This document shows, piece by piece, positions 33,174-42,990 of a stretch of DNA of 64,000 bases. The stretch's first letter is position 1. The number at the start of each line of letters is the position of its first letter. The position numbers and the translations under genes were made by a program. Origin of the DNA: Serratia plymuthica NBRC 102599 (GTDB lineage Bacteria > Pseudomonadota > Gammaproteobacteria > Enterobacterales > Enterobacteriaceae); NCBI RefSeq assembly GCF_001590925.1, contig NZ_BCTU01000010.1:1-64000 (forward strand). The letters run 5' to 3'. The notes under the pieces were generated by a model. The model was not told the DNA's origin and did not search any database. It worked only from the letters and a program-made list of their open reading frames with translations.

Positions 33174-34892
33174 TTACCCCTTCACCTGAGAAACCACATT
33201 CAGCGGTTGAGCGTCCGGCAGGATATTCATATGCTCCAGCACCTGCGCCATGATCTTGCCGAACACCGGGCCGGCCACCGAACCGCCGAAGTGCTTGCCG
33301 GCTTTCGGGTTGTTGACCATCACCACCAGCGCCACCTGCGGATCGCTGGCCGGCGCCACGCCTGCGGTGTAGTTGATATAGCCGCCGTCATATTTGCCGT
33401 TGGCACCCATCTTCTCGGCAGTACCGGTTTTAATCGCCAGCCGGTAACCCGGCACCGCGGCGCTGACCCCACTGCCGCCCGGCAAGGCGTCGCTTTCCAT
33501 CATATGCACCACGGTTTTCACCGTCTCTTCCGGCAAGATCCGCTGCCCCATGACCGGCGGCGTCACCCGCGTGATCGACAGCGGCCGATAAACGCCGTAA
33601 GCGCCGATGGCGGCATATTCGCGCGCCATTTGCAGCGGCGTAACGCGCAACCCGTAGCCGAAGGAGAAAGTCGCCCGCTCGATATCGGCCCAGCGTTCAC
33701 GATGCTGCGGCAGATAACCGCTGCTCTCGTTACCGATGCCCAACTCGGTCGGCAGCCCCAGACCAAAGCTCTTGTAGACCGCAGGTAGCACGGTGGCAGG
33801 CAGCGCCAATGCGATATGCGACACCGCGATATCGCTGGATTTTTGCAGCACGCCGGTAATGGTCAGTTTGGACCAGTGGCCAACGTCCTTGATCAAGTGG
33901 CCGTTGACCCGGTACGGCGTGGTATCCAGCACCGTATCCGGCTTAATCAGCCTATGTTCCAGCCCGACCATCACGACCACCGGTTTCACCGTCGAACCCG
34001 GTTCGAAGCTGTCGCTGCTGCAAACGTTGCGAATATCTTTTGCCGGCGTATTGGCATAGTTGTTCGGGTTGAACGACGGGTAACTGGCCATACCAAGCAC
34101 CTCGCCGGTACTGACTTTCACCAGCACCGCACAGCCGGAATCGGCCTGGTTGGCCACTACGCCATCGCGGATTTGCGCAAACAGGACGTACTGGATAAAT
34201 TTATCGATGCTCAGCGTAACGTTCGGCGGCGGTACGGGATCGACGCTCTTGATCACGCCGATCACCGCCCCGCTGCCGTCCTTCTGGTACACCCGCATCC
34301 CGTTCTTGCCCTGCAACAGGTGGTTGAAGCCCAGCTCAATGCCTTCGAGCCCCTGATTGTCCTGCCCGACAATACCGATCAACCCGGCAGCGTCCTGGCC
34401 CATCGGGTAAAAGCGGCTGAAATCCTGCTCGGTGCTGACACCGGTCAGATGCAGTTTATTGATGTAATTCGCGTTATCGTCTTCCACCTTGCGGGCCAGA
34501 TAGACGAAACGCTTATGGGCGTTGGCCTGAATCAACTTTTGCACGTCCGTCAGCGGCATTTTCAGCACGTTGGCCAGGCTCTGCCAGCGTTCGTTGCCGG
34601 TATCGGTATGGGTGTCGAGAATATGCTTGGGATCCAGTACGATATCTTTCGAAGACACGCTCACCGCCAGCGCTTCATCATTGCGGTCGGTGATCATACC
34701 CCGGTTGGTCGGTAGCACCTGCGTGCGAATTGAGCGCTGATCCGCCTGGTCCGCCAACTGCTGATGCTCCATCAGTTGCAAATAGCCCACCCGGAACGCC
34801 AGCAGGAAAAAACACACCAGAATACCGGCGCAAATCCAGCCAAACCTCAGTGAGGAATAATTTTTACCGCTCTTTTTTATTAGTGGCGCCAC
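33174..34892 (-). CDS. PBP3/FtsI-type peptidoglycan transpeptidase, probable accessory paralogue (572 aa)
   Basis: This class B PBP has a short cytoplasmic tail, one transmembrane helix (about 19-40), an RGMITDRN dimerisation-domain motif near 64, and a transpeptidase domain. The nucleophile motif is STVK (Ser300), the second motif is SSD (352-354), where FtsI has SSN, and the third is KTGT (488-491). It cross-links septal peptidoglycan in the periplasm. It is not in a dcw cluster and lies beside a PBP2-type gene, so I infer that it is an accessory copy like Salmonella PBP3SAL, not the essential ftsI. Confidence 0.87.
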   Translation of the reverse strand: MAPLIKKSGKNYSSLRFGWICAGILVCFFLLAFRVGYLQLMEHQQLADQADQRSIRTQVLPTNRGMITDRNDEALAVSVSSKDIVLDPKHILDTHTDTGNERWQSLANVLKMPLTDVQKLIQANAHKRFVYLARKVEDDNANYINKLHLTGVSTEQDFSRFYPMGQDAAGLIGIVGQDNQGLEGIELGFNHLLQGKNGMRVYQKDGSGAVIGVIKSVDPVPPPNVTLSIDKFIQYVLFAQIRDGVVANQADSGCAVLVKVSTGEVLGMASYPSFNPNNYANTPAKDIRNVCSSDSFEPGSTVKPVVVMVGLEHRLIKPDTVLDTTPYRVNGHLIKDVGHWSKLTITGVLQKSSDIAVSHIALALPATVLPAVYKSFGLGLPTELGIGNESSGYLPQHRERWADIERATFSFGYGLRVTPLQMAREYAAIGAYGVYRPLSITRVTPPVMGQRILPEETVKTVVHMMESDALPGGSGVSAAVPGYRLAIKTGTAEKMGANGKYDGGYINYTAGVAPASDPQVALVVMVNNPKAGKHFGGSVAGPVFGKIMAQVLEHMNILPDAQPLNVVSQVKG

Positions 34893-34994
34893 TGTTAACC
34901 CTGCGTTTTTATTCGGATTATGTAATTATTTCAGTCTACCCTGACGGAAATCTTTAGAAGATTGCAGTTTGTAAGAAAGTAAAAACAAACGCGT

Positions 34995-36920
34995 TTACTG
35001 TTGCACATCCTCACTGTCGTTTAACTCCGGTTTAACTTTCTGCCCATCATCAGGTTTCGGCGCGTTGGCCGGGTCAAAAATATGGTCAAGGATTGCCCGT
35101 GCGGTTGGCCCCGCCACCACGCCGTCACCGCCGCCGTTTTCCAGAATCAGCGCCATCGCCACCCGCGGATTTTTATAGGGAGCGAACAGCGTGTAGAAAA
35201 TATGGTCACGCAACCGTACCGGGATCATCTTGGCGTTATAGGTTTGATTTTCTTTCAGACTAAATACCTGCGAAGTACCGGATTTGGCGGCGATCTGATA
35301 CGGCGCGGTATGGAACAGCTTGTAACCGGTGCCGTTCGGCAAATTGGCCATACCGTACATGCCATTGCGCACAATGCCCCAGTACGGTGATTTGGCATCG
35401 CCGATCTGTGCCGTCTGCAGCGGCGGTTGATAGCGGCTCACCCGATTGCCCTGGCGCATCGAGTACAGCAGATGGGGCGTTTTCACCTTGCCGTTATTGA
35501 TAAGCGTGGTGAGCGCCTTCACCATCTGAATTGGCGTGGCGACCCAATACCCCTGGCCGATGCCGACCGAGACGGTATCGCCCTGATACCAGGGTTTTTT
35601 ATGCACCCGCTGCTTCCAGTCGCGGCTGGGCAGTACGCCGCGATACTCTTCGTTGAGATCGATCCCGGTCGCCTGGCCGTAACCGAACTGGCTCAGCCAG
35701 CTGTGAATGCGATCAATGCCCATTTCAAACGCCACCTGATAAAAGAAGGTATCGGCGGACTCCTCTATCGCTTTAGTAACGTTCAGCATACCGTGGCCAC
35801 TCTTCAGCCAGTCACGGTAACGGCGTTGAGTCCCCGGCAACGTCCAGGTCGGCGCGCCAAAGAAGCTGGTGTTGGGGGTTATCACCCCGGCGAACAGCGC
35901 AGAGGTGGCCATATAAGGCTTCACGGTGGACGCCGGCGGGTACAGCCCCTGAGTGACGCGGTTAATCAGCGGCAAATCGGGGTTGGTCAATAAGGCTTTA
36001 TAAGCTTTGTAGCTGATGCCTTTCACGAAAGGATTGGGATCGTAACTGGGGCTGGACACCATCGCCAGAATGCCGCCATCGCGCGGGTCCTCAACCACCA
36101 CCGCCGCTCGCTGCCCCTTCAGCACCGACTCGATATACTGCTGTAACGGCAAATCGAGCGTCAGATAGATATTTTTGCCGGCCTGCGGCGGCTGCTCTTT
36201 CAGCAGGCGTATCACGCGTCCGTGGTTATCCACCTCCACTTCCTGATATCCGGTGGTGCCATGCAGTTCCGACTCATAGTAAGCCTCAATACCCTGCTTG
36301 CCGATGTTATGGTCGGCGGAGTAATTTTCGCCGATACCGGCTTTATCGAGGCGTTTCACATCGCCGTCGTTGATTTTCGATACATAACCCACCACGTGCG
36401 CCAGTTCGGCACCATACGGATATTCCCGCTGCTGATAGGTGTCGATGGTCACCCCGTCAAAACGGTATTGATTGACCGCAAAACGGGCGACCTCGGTGTC
36501 GTTCAACCCGCTTTTCAGCGTCACCGGTTTATAGCGGCCGTTGTGGTGCATGTCGTCGCGGAAGGTGGCGATGTCCTCAGGCGTCAGATCGACAATCGGC
36601 GTCAGCGCCTGCAACAGCGCGGCCATATTGGCGATTTTGCTGGGAATAACCTGGATCTGGTACAGCGTAATGTTACGCACCAAAGGGATGCCGTTACGAT
36701 CGAATATCAGCCCGCGGCTAGGGGCAATCGGCAGCATTTTGATGTCGTTTTGATTGGAGCGCGTCTGGTAGAACGCATGTTGCTTAATCTGCAGATGATA
36801 CAGGTTGACGATCAGTGCGCCGAAGCAGGCGATCACCAACACCATCGCCACGCAGGCACGGCGAATAAACAACATTTCCTCAGCGGAATGGTCACGGATT
36901 TTTTCTTTTAAGAGGGCCAT
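34995..36920 (-). CDS. PBP2/MrdA-type peptidoglycan transpeptidase, probable accessory paralogue (641 aa)
   Basis: It is collinear with E. coli PBP2: membrane helix about 22-42, SRGLIFDRNGIPL near 68, YGAELAHVVGYVSKINDGDV near 169. The nucleophile is Ser331 in STVKP, and the second and third motifs are ESAD and KSGT, as in PBP2. It should cross-link side-wall peptidoglycan with a RodA partner, but no rodA adjoins it, unlike the mrdA-mrdB pair. Together with the neighbouring PBP3-like gene it resembles the accessory PBP2SAL/PBP3SAL proteins of Salmonella, which act at acid pH. That role is inferred. Confidence 0.87.
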   Translation of the reverse strand: MALLKEKIRDHSAEEMLFIRRACVAMVLVIACFGALIVNLYHLQIKQHAFYQTRSNQNDIKMLPIAPSRGLIFDRNGIPLVRNITLYQIQVIPSKIANMAALLQALTPIVDLTPEDIATFRDDMHHNGRYKPVTLKSGLNDTEVARFAVNQYRFDGVTIDTYQQREYPYGAELAHVVGYVSKINDGDVKRLDKAGIGENYSADHNIGKQGIEAYYESELHGTTGYQEVEVDNHGRVIRLLKEQPPQAGKNIYLTLDLPLQQYIESVLKGQRAAVVVEDPRDGGILAMVSSPSYDPNPFVKGISYKAYKALLTNPDLPLINRVTQGLYPPASTVKPYMATSALFAGVITPNTSFFGAPTWTLPGTQRRYRDWLKSGHGMLNVTKAIEESADTFFYQVAFEMGIDRIHSWLSQFGYGQATGIDLNEEYRGVLPSRDWKQRVHKKPWYQGDTVSVGIGQGYWVATPIQMVKALTTLINNGKVKTPHLLYSMRQGNRVSRYQPPLQTAQIGDAKSPYWGIVRNGMYGMANLPNGTGYKLFHTAPYQIAAKSGTSQVFSLKENQTYNAKMIPVRLRDHIFYTLFAPYKNPRVAMALILENGGGDGVVAGPTARAILDHIFDPANAPKPDDGQKVKPELNDSEDVQQ

Positions 36921-37214
36921 ACGCAGTGCAGTACCTGTCTGACGTCACATTTTCCCCAGATAAATCAGGGCAGTGAAAAGTCGGCAAGCATAGCGTTATT
37001 GGTTAACGGCCCCCATTAAAAGGTTGCTAATGAAATGGCATAAATGTTTCAGCATATTGGAATGTTTCCGGGTACCGGCTTTTATGCCGTACAGGGATTG
37101 AGCGCCCCTTTATCCCAGTGCTACAATGTGACGCAGATCACACTACTCCATTTTTGCCCGCACTGTTCTCCGGCGCCCTGCCGGCTGCGGCTTTGTCACA
37201 AAGGATCACGTTCG

Positions 37215-37496
37215 ATGAGTACCATAGCCACGGGTTTGATTATGATGCGCTGGGAATTGCTGAGCGCCGTAATGATGTTTATGGCCAGCCAGTTAAACGT
37301 CGTTTGTCGTAAGACCAGCCGTAACGGCATGGCATTCATGTTCAGCAGCCTCGGGCTGTTCACCACCTGCTGGTTTGTGATGGGCCTGATGGGCATCAGT
37401 TTCAGCCAGGAAGGATTCCTGCATTTTTGGTCAGTGACCAAAGACGTATTCTTCGACGTAATGAGCAAAACCCCGACCGACTGGCCAATGCCCTGA
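37215..37496 (+). CDS. Small inner-membrane protein of unknown function (93 aa)
   Basis: Three hydrophobic stretches are visible (ELLSAVMMFMASQL, FMFSSLGLFTTCWFVMGLMG and a weaker C-terminal one). The start at 37215 follows AAGGATCACG. The longer frame from 37044 is not needed. I do not recognise the family. It is divergent from the PBP2-like gene, so the roughly 290 bases between them hold both promoters. Confidence 0.65.
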   Translation: MSTIATGLIMMRWELLSAVMMFMASQLNVVCRKTSRNGMAFMFSSLGLFTTCWFVMGLMGISFSQEGFLHFWSVTKDVFFDVMSKTPTDWPMP

Positions 37497-37503
37497 GCCG
37501 CAC

Positions 37504-38370
37504 TTAATCTCCCCCTGCGGCAGGCAACGGCGCCGACATCTCCAGCAGTATTTTGCCGAATGCCTGCGCAGCCGCGCCAGGTTCCGCGCCATTGACGATC
37601 AGGGTGAAATCGACGTCGAGCAATTCGGGTAGCCCATACTGACCATCAACCGTTTTCATTCCCGGCGCCAGATCGCCGCTTGCCATGACGGCAATGCCCA
37701 ACCCCGCCAGCACGGCCGCCCGTAGCCCTTGTTGACTTTGTGAAGTGAAGGCGGTGTGCCATTGGATAGCCTTGCTTTCCAATGCGGCGATCCCGGCCTC
37801 GCGACTGACCGACGGCGCGGGCAACAACGCCAGCGGCAACGACGAGCCCGCCAGGCTGAATGTCTCAGCCGCTACCCACACCAGCTGCATCCGCCGCAAT
37901 AGCCTGCCCTCAATACGGTTAGCCAGCGACATCACGACGGCCAAATCCAGTTCGTTGCCCTTCACCATCCCACAAAGATCCAGCCCGATACTGACATTGA
38001 CCTCCAACCTGACCGCAGGAAAAGCCCGGGCGAACTGGGATAACAGCGGCGGCAATCGTTCCCCCAGAAAACTCTCCGTCAGGCCAAAGCGTACTGACCC
38101 CGACACGGGTGAGGATTCAAAGCGCCGCTGCATGGCGTCGAGCGCCTGCAAAACGTGCACGGCGTGGCGCAGCATATCTTCACCGTCTTCGGTTAGCGTC
38201 AGGCGCCGCGTAGTGCGGTGCAACAACTGCCGGCCAATCTGCTCCTCGAGCCGACGGATCTGGTGACTGATCGCAGATTGAGTCAGATTCAGTTGCTGCG
38301 CCGCGCGCGTAAAGCCGCCGGTTTCGGTAACCGTAACGAAGGTGCGCAGCAGTGTCGGGTCAATGTTCAT
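37504..38370 (-). CDS. LysR-family regulator (288 aa)
   Basis: The N-terminal DNA-binding domain reads LRTFVTVTETGGFTRAAQQL, then SAISHQIRRLEEQIGRQLL and RRLTLTEDGED. The effector domain starts near residue 92 (GSVRFGLTESFLG). It is divergent from the MFS gene at 38487 with about 115 bases between starts, the usual layout of a LysR activator and its target. Confidence 0.9.
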   Translation of the reverse strand: MNIDPTLLRTFVTVTETGGFTRAAQQLNLTQSAISHQIRRLEEQIGRQLLHRTTRRLTLTEDGEDMLRHAVHVLQALDAMQRRFESSPVSGSVRFGLTESFLGERLPPLLSQFARAFPAVRLEVNVSIGLDLCGMVKGNELDLAVVMSLANRIEGRLLRRMQLVWVAAETFSLAGSSLPLALLPAPSVSREAGIAALESKAIQWHTAFTSQSQQGLRAAVLAGLGIAVMASGDLAPGMKTVDGQYGLPELLDVDFTLIVNGAEPGAAAQAFGKILLEMSAPLPAAGGD

Positions 38371-38486
38371 AGCGTGATTTCATGATGAAAGTTAATTAAT
38401 CACGATAAATTAAATCATTTCTATCATGCAATGCATTTATCCAGAATGACTGCTCGTTTCCATCACCCTCTTTTGTGGAAAAACTC

Positions 38487-40013
38487 ATGACGCTCTCTCA
38501 CGCCAGTAAAAACCGACTGGCATTAACGGCAATATGCCTCTCCGCGCTGATGTTCGGCCTGGAAATCTCCAGTGTACCGGTCATACTGCCGACGCTGGAA
38601 CGGGTATTACACAGTGATTTCAGCGATATGCAGTGGATTATGAATGCCTACACCCTGGCCTGCACCGCAGTGATGATGGCCACCGGAACGCTGTCTGACC
38701 GTTTTGGCCGCAGGCGAGTTTTCATCATCGCCATTGCCGCTTTTGGCCTCACTTCCTTGCTCTGCGGCCTGGCCAACGGCTCGACGCTGCTGATCCTGGG
38801 CCGCTTTATGCAAGGCATGGCGGGCGGCGCCATGTTGATTTGCCAGGTGGCAGCATTGTCGCATCAGTTTCAGAGCGGCAAACAGCGTGGCCAGGCCTTC
38901 GGCATTTGGGGCGTCGTTTTTGGCATTGGCTTAGGGTTTGGGCCGGCGATCGGCGGCGTTATCGTGGCGCTCGCCAACTGGCAGTGGGTATTTTTGATTC
39001 ATGCGGTCATCGCCGTTCTGACACTGTTACTGGTGATTTTCAGCGTGCAAGAATCCCGCGATCCGCAGGCGGCAAAACTGGATACTCTGGGGATCGTCAC
39101 ATTGTCGCTGTCGGTTTTCGGGCTGGTGTATTTTATCACTCAGGGATCCGTGTTCGGTTTCACCAGCGTTCGCGCCGGGGGGATCCTTCTGGCAGCAGCC
39201 CTCAGCCTGCTGCTGTTTATCGGGGTTGAGAGACGCAACCCCTATCCGATGATGGAGTTTTCCGTGTTCAGGAATCGGCAATTTTCCGGGGCGCTGATGG
39301 GCTCCATCGGCATGAATTTCAGCTTCTGGCCCTTTATGATCTACCTGCCGCTCTATTTTCAAATTGGGTTGGGCTATGACAGCCTGACCACAGGTTTGTC
39401 GCTGCTCGCCTATACACTGCCCACGCTTGTCTTCCCCCCGGTAGGCGAGCGATTGGCTTTGCGTTACCACGCTGGAGCCGTGATCCCCGCAGGGCTATTC
39501 GCGCTTGGGTTGGGTTTCCTGCTGATGAAATCAGGCAGCGGCGGCGAACATGCCGGCGGATTGGCTATGCTGCCGGGGTTACTTATCGCCGGTATCGGCC
39601 TGGGCATCACCAATACCCCGGTGACCAACACCACCACAGGTTCGGTGTCGAATGCCCGCGCAGGCATGGCCTCCGGGATAGATATGAGCGCCAGAATGAT
39701 CGCGTTGGCTATCAATATTGCGGCCATGGGGTTTATCTTGCTGGCGGGCGTTGACGCTTATCTGCAACAAACGCTGCCCGAATCATTCGGCACCTTGCCG
39801 CTGCATTCGGCGGCGGAGCAGATAGTGGCGGGTAATCTCACTGCCTTGAAAACGCTCCCCGAATGGGATGCCCTGGCGCCCCTGGTTCATGCTGCCTTGA
39901 CGCAAAGTTTTGGCCTGGTGATGCTGTACGGCGGCCTCGGTGCCTGGGCGTTGGCTGCGGCCAGCCTGATGATTTTCGCCCCCTGGAAAACGGCAACCGC
40001 ACTCCCCCGGTAA
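38487..40013 (+). CDS. MFS exporter, 14-TM DHA2 family (508 aa)
   Basis: It contains GTLSDRFGRRRVF (motif A), GRFMQGMAGGAMLICQVAAL and GVVFGIGLGFGPAIGGVI (motif C), and has 14-helix length. This is a drug or metabolite:proton antiporter of the inner membrane; the substrate is unknown. The ATG at 38487 has GGAAAA upstream; a GTG at 38475 would add four residues. Probably controlled by the divergent LysR protein. Confidence 0.87.
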   Translation: MTLSHASKNRLALTAICLSALMFGLEISSVPVILPTLERVLHSDFSDMQWIMNAYTLACTAVMMATGTLSDRFGRRRVFIIAIAAFGLTSLLCGLANGSTLLILGRFMQGMAGGAMLICQVAALSHQFQSGKQRGQAFGIWGVVFGIGLGFGPAIGGVIVALANWQWVFLIHAVIAVLTLLLVIFSVQESRDPQAAKLDTLGIVTLSLSVFGLVYFITQGSVFGFTSVRAGGILLAAALSLLLFIGVERRNPYPMMEFSVFRNRQFSGALMGSIGMNFSFWPFMIYLPLYFQIGLGYDSLTTGLSLLAYTLPTLVFPPVGERLALRYHAGAVIPAGLFALGLGFLLMKSGSGGEHAGGLAMLPGLLIAGIGLGITNTPVTNTTTGSVSNARAGMASGIDMSARMIALAINIAAMGFILLAGVDAYLQQTLPESFGTLPLHSAAEQIVAGNLTALKTLPEWDALAPLVHAALTQSFGLVMLYGGLGAWALAAASLMIFAPWKTATALPR

Positions 40014-40067
40014 TAACATCTCGTTATTACTGAATGGTTCATAAAATAAATAAAATATAATCGGGTG

Positions 40068-40103
40068 GTCTGAGACCGGCAGGGGCTTATGCTGGCCTCA
40101 GAC
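40068..40103 (+). terminator. Hairpin after the MFS gene
   Basis: GTCTGAG pairs with CTCAGAC with an inner GGC/GCC extension, downstream of the DHA2 gene. No T-run follows, so its strength is uncertain. Confidence 0.5.
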
Positions 40104-40247
40104 AACTTGGTTGCACCTGGCCCAGAGGCAAGCCCTCATGCCCGCACTTTCTTGTTTTTCCCCTGATTAATCCAGAATCCGGCTTAATAGTTAACCGATG
40201 TCTGGCCTGGCTGAAGGATACGCCACGCGCCGCCATCAGGAAGCACC

Positions 40248-41036
40248 ATGATTTCTCCTTCTGCCCGTATTGCCGCCAGCAGCGTGATTGAGCCTGGCGT
40301 GATTATCGGTGCGCGCGTGCGCATCGGCCCTTTTTGCTTTATCACCGCCGGCGTTGAGATTGGCGAAGGCACCACTATCGCCTCCCACGTGGTGATTAAC
40401 GGCCTGACGCGCATCGGCCGCGACAACGTCATCGACCAGTTTTCTTCGATCGGCGAAGCCGGCCAGGATCTGAAATACGCCGGTGAACCGACCACGCTCG
40501 CCCTCGGCGATCGCAACCGCATCGGCAAATACGCCACCCTGCATCGCGGCACCGCACAAGGCTGCCGCCACACCGCGATCGGCGATGACAATCATCTGCT
40601 GGATAACGTGCATATTGCCCACGACTGCATCATTGGTAACGCCACGCATATCGGCAATAACAGCGGGTTGGCCGGGCATGTGGAATTGGGCGACGGCGGT
40701 TGGGTCGGCGCACGTTGTGCGGTGCATCAGTTTTGCATTATCGGTGCCCATGCACGATTGGCCGACGGCACCCTCGCGGTGCAGGATCTGCCGCCGTTCG
40801 TCCAGGCCGGCGGCAACCGCGCCAAACCGGACGGCCTGCATCTGCTGGCACCGGCCTTTCTGGCCGCCGACGAGCAACAGCAGCGGGTTATTCATTCGCT
40901 TTACGCCATGTTGTATCACCAGGCGACGGCGCTGGAAGACGTGCGGCAAGAAGCCGCCCGCCTCAGCGTGGAATACCCGTTACTGCGGCTGTTCACGGAT
41001 TTTTTTACCCGCTCTACGCGGGGCATCATTCGCTGA
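40248..41036 (+). CDS. Orphan LpxA-like acyltransferase with altered pocket residues (262 aa)
   Basis: Left-handed beta-helix hexapeptide repeats fill residues 1-180, followed by a helical C-terminus, and the total length equals LpxA. The catalytic base His125 is kept in VHIAHDC, as are Asp74, Lys76, His122, His144 and His160. The hydrocarbon-ruler residue Gly173 of E. coli LpxA is Asp here, and Arg204/Arg205, which hold the nucleotide phosphates, are Leu and Ala. It is not in an lpxD-fabZ-lpxA-lpxB cluster. So it is likely an acyltransferase for a different sugar or acyl donor, not lipid A synthesis. The alignment is by eye. Confidence 0.75.
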   Translation: MISPSARIAASSVIEPGVIIGARVRIGPFCFITAGVEIGEGTTIASHVVINGLTRIGRDNVIDQFSSIGEAGQDLKYAGEPTTLALGDRNRIGKYATLHRGTAQGCRHTAIGDDNHLLDNVHIAHDCIIGNATHIGNNSGLAGHVELGDGGWVGARCAVHQFCIIGAHARLADGTLAVQDLPPFVQAGGNRAKPDGLHLLAPAFLAADEQQQRVIHSLYAMLYHQATALEDVRQEAARLSVEYPLLRLFTDFFTRSTRGIIR

Positions 41037-41048
41037 ACGCTGTGGCCG

Positions 41049-41996
41049 TCACGCCACTTTATGACAGCGCACCGCCGTGCCCCCCAGATTCACCCGCAGC
41101 GTTTGCGGCATCTGGCAGCCTTCCCCGGCGTAGGGACAACGCTCGCGGAAAAAACACCCCAGCGGCAACTGGCGATTGCCCGGCAACTCCCCTTTGCGAT
41201 CTTCAATCGTGCTGTCGCTCAGCGCACGTCCGGCACGCGGCACCGAATCCAGCAGTAGCCGGGTATAAGGATGCTGCGGCTGGCGCAAGACCTGCGCGGT
41301 TGGCCCCAGCTCAACGATTTGCCCCAAATACATCACCGCCACCCGATCGCTCATGTGCTGAACCACCGAAACGTTATGCGAGATCAGCACATAGGTCAGA
41401 TTGCGCTGGCGTTGCAGCTCCACCAACAGGTTGAGGATCTGCGCCTGCACCGAGATATCCAGCGCCGACGTTGGCTCGTCCAGCACGATGATATCCGGTT
41501 GCGAGGACAGCGCACGGGCAATCGAGATACGTTGGCGCTGACCACCGGAAAACTCATGCGGCAACCGGTCGATAGACTCCGGCCGCAACCCAACCTGTTG
41601 CACCAGTTCTGCCGCCAGCGCCCGCCGCTCTGTCACGCCGTTATGCTGCTGCACGTAGACCGGTTCGGTGATAATGCGCCATACCGGCAGGCGCGGGTCG
41701 AGCGACGACTGCGGATCCTGAAACACCATCTGCATGCCGCTGCCAAACCAGGAGCCACCGGAACGGGCGCGCAGCAGCTCGCCGCTGCTGGGCTTCAACA
41801 ATCCCATCAGCAGTTGCGCCAAGGTGCTTTTGCCACAGCCGGATTCGCCGACGATCCCCAGGGTCTCGCCGCGCATGATGTTGAGATCCAGCCCGTTGAG
41901 CGCATGGACATATTCTCTCGGCTTACCGCGCCAGTTATAGCTGGCGGGAAAGCGCAGCCGCACGTCGCGCAGTTCCAGTAGCGCTTCAACGTTCAT
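41049..41996 (-). CDS. ddpF: DdpF, dipeptide ABC transporter ATP-binding subunit (315 aa)
   Basis: Walker A GESGCGKST, signature FSGGQRQR, Walker [13 protein letters not shown] and the oligopeptide-family C-terminal domain with Cys-rich CFFRERCPYAGEGCQ, which may bind an iron-sulfur cluster. It overlaps the ddpD end by 11 bases. In E. coli this operon imports D-Ala-D-Ala or similar peptides for DdpX. Confidence 0.88.
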   Translation of the reverse strand: MNVEALLELRDVRLRFPASYNWRGKPREYVHALNGLDLNIMRGETLGIVGESGCGKSTLAQLLMGLLKPSSGELLRARSGGSWFGSGMQMVFQDPQSSLDPRLPVWRIITEPVYVQQHNGVTERRALAAELVQQVGLRPESIDRLPHEFSGGQRQRISIARALSSQPDIIVLDEPTSALDISVQAQILNLLVELQRQRNLTYVLISHNVSVVQHMSDRVAVMYLGQIVELGPTAQVLRQPQHPYTRLLLDSVPRAGRALSDSTIEDRKGELPGNRQLPLGCFFRERCPYAGEGCQMPQTLRVNLGGTAVRCHKVA

Positions 41997-42990
41997 TTTG
42001 CACCTCCAGATCGATAGACTGCGGATGCCAACAGGCCACCCGTTGCGTCGGGTCAGCGGCTAGTGGCGTCAACCGCGGCGTTTGCCGGCATTGGCCGCTG
42101 GCGTAGCTGCAGCGGTTGCTGAATGCGCAACCCGGCGGCAATGCGCTCAAATTGGGCACCGTACCGGGAATGGCCCGCAGCAGGCTGCGCGGCTCTGCGC
42201 GTTCCGGTGCCGCCAGCAACAACCCGATAGAATACGGGTGGCGCGGGTGGTCAATCACCCGCGCCGTGGCCCCGCTTTCGATCACGTGCCCGGCGTACAT
42301 CACGTACACCCGGTCACAGAGCTGCGACACCACCGCCATATCGTGAGTAATAAACAGCACCGCCGTGCCGCTGGCGCGAGCCTTCTGTTGCAGCAGGCGC
42401 AGCACCTGCCGCTGCACCGTAACATCCAGCGCCGTGGTCGGTTCGTCGGCGATAATCAGCTCCGGTTCGCAAGAAAACGCCATGGCGATCAGCACCCGTT
42501 GGCGCATGCCGCCCGACAGCTCGAACGGATAGCGCTCCATCACCCGTTCCGCATCGGCAATTTGCATTTCACGCAGCAACTGGATCGCCTTGTCACGCGC
42601 CTGCCGCGCCGACAGCCTCTGGTGCAGGCGGATCACCTCGCACATCTGGCGGCCGATTTTCCGCGTCGGGTTCAGCGCACTCATCGGCTCCTGAAAAATC
42701 ATCGACACCCGGGCACCGCGCAGTTGGCGCATTTGCCGCTCGCTGGCGCTGAGCACGTCGGTGCCCAATACCTCCAGCTTGCCGCCGGTCACGTTGTAGC
42801 CGTCCTCGGCCAACAGGCGCAGGGTCATCATTGCCGTCACCGATTTACCGGAACCGGATTCCCCCACCACGCCGACGATTTCGCCGGCCTTGACCTGCAA
42901 CGAGACGCGGTTGAGCGCCTTGACGCTGCCGCCGTAAACCGGGAATTCCAGTTGCAGCTCATCAATCGATAAAACCGTAGTGTCACTCAT
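41986..42990 (-). CDS. ddpD: DdpD, dipeptide ABC transporter ATP-binding subunit (334 aa)
   Basis: Walker [10 protein letters not shown], signature LSGGMRQR, Walker [13 protein letters not shown] and a C-terminal [14 protein letters not shown] segment of the oligopeptide family. The start is the ATG of TGATG, overlapping the ddpC stop. It works as a heterodimer with DdpF. Confidence 0.88.
   Translation of the reverse strand: MSDTTVLSIDELQLEFPVYGGSVKALNRVSLQVKAGEIVGVVGESGSGKSVTAMMTLRLLAEDGYNVTGGKLEVLGTDVLSASERQMRQLRGARVSMIFQEPMSALNPTRKIGRQMCEVIRLHQRLSARQARDKAIQLLREMQIADAERVMERYPFELSGGMRQRVLIAMAFSCEPELIIADEPTTALDVTVQRQVLRLLQQKARASGTAVLFITHDMAVVSQLCDRVYVMYAGHVIESGATARVIDHPRHPYSIGLLLAAPERAEPRSLLRAIPGTVPNLSALPPGCAFSNRCSYASGQCRQTPRLTPLAADPTQRVACWHPQSIDLEVQNER

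Noticed and set aside
33816-34715. A 299-codon plus-strand frame opposite the PBP3-like gene
   Set aside because: It is antisense to a class B PBP with all motifs and has no plausible start signal.
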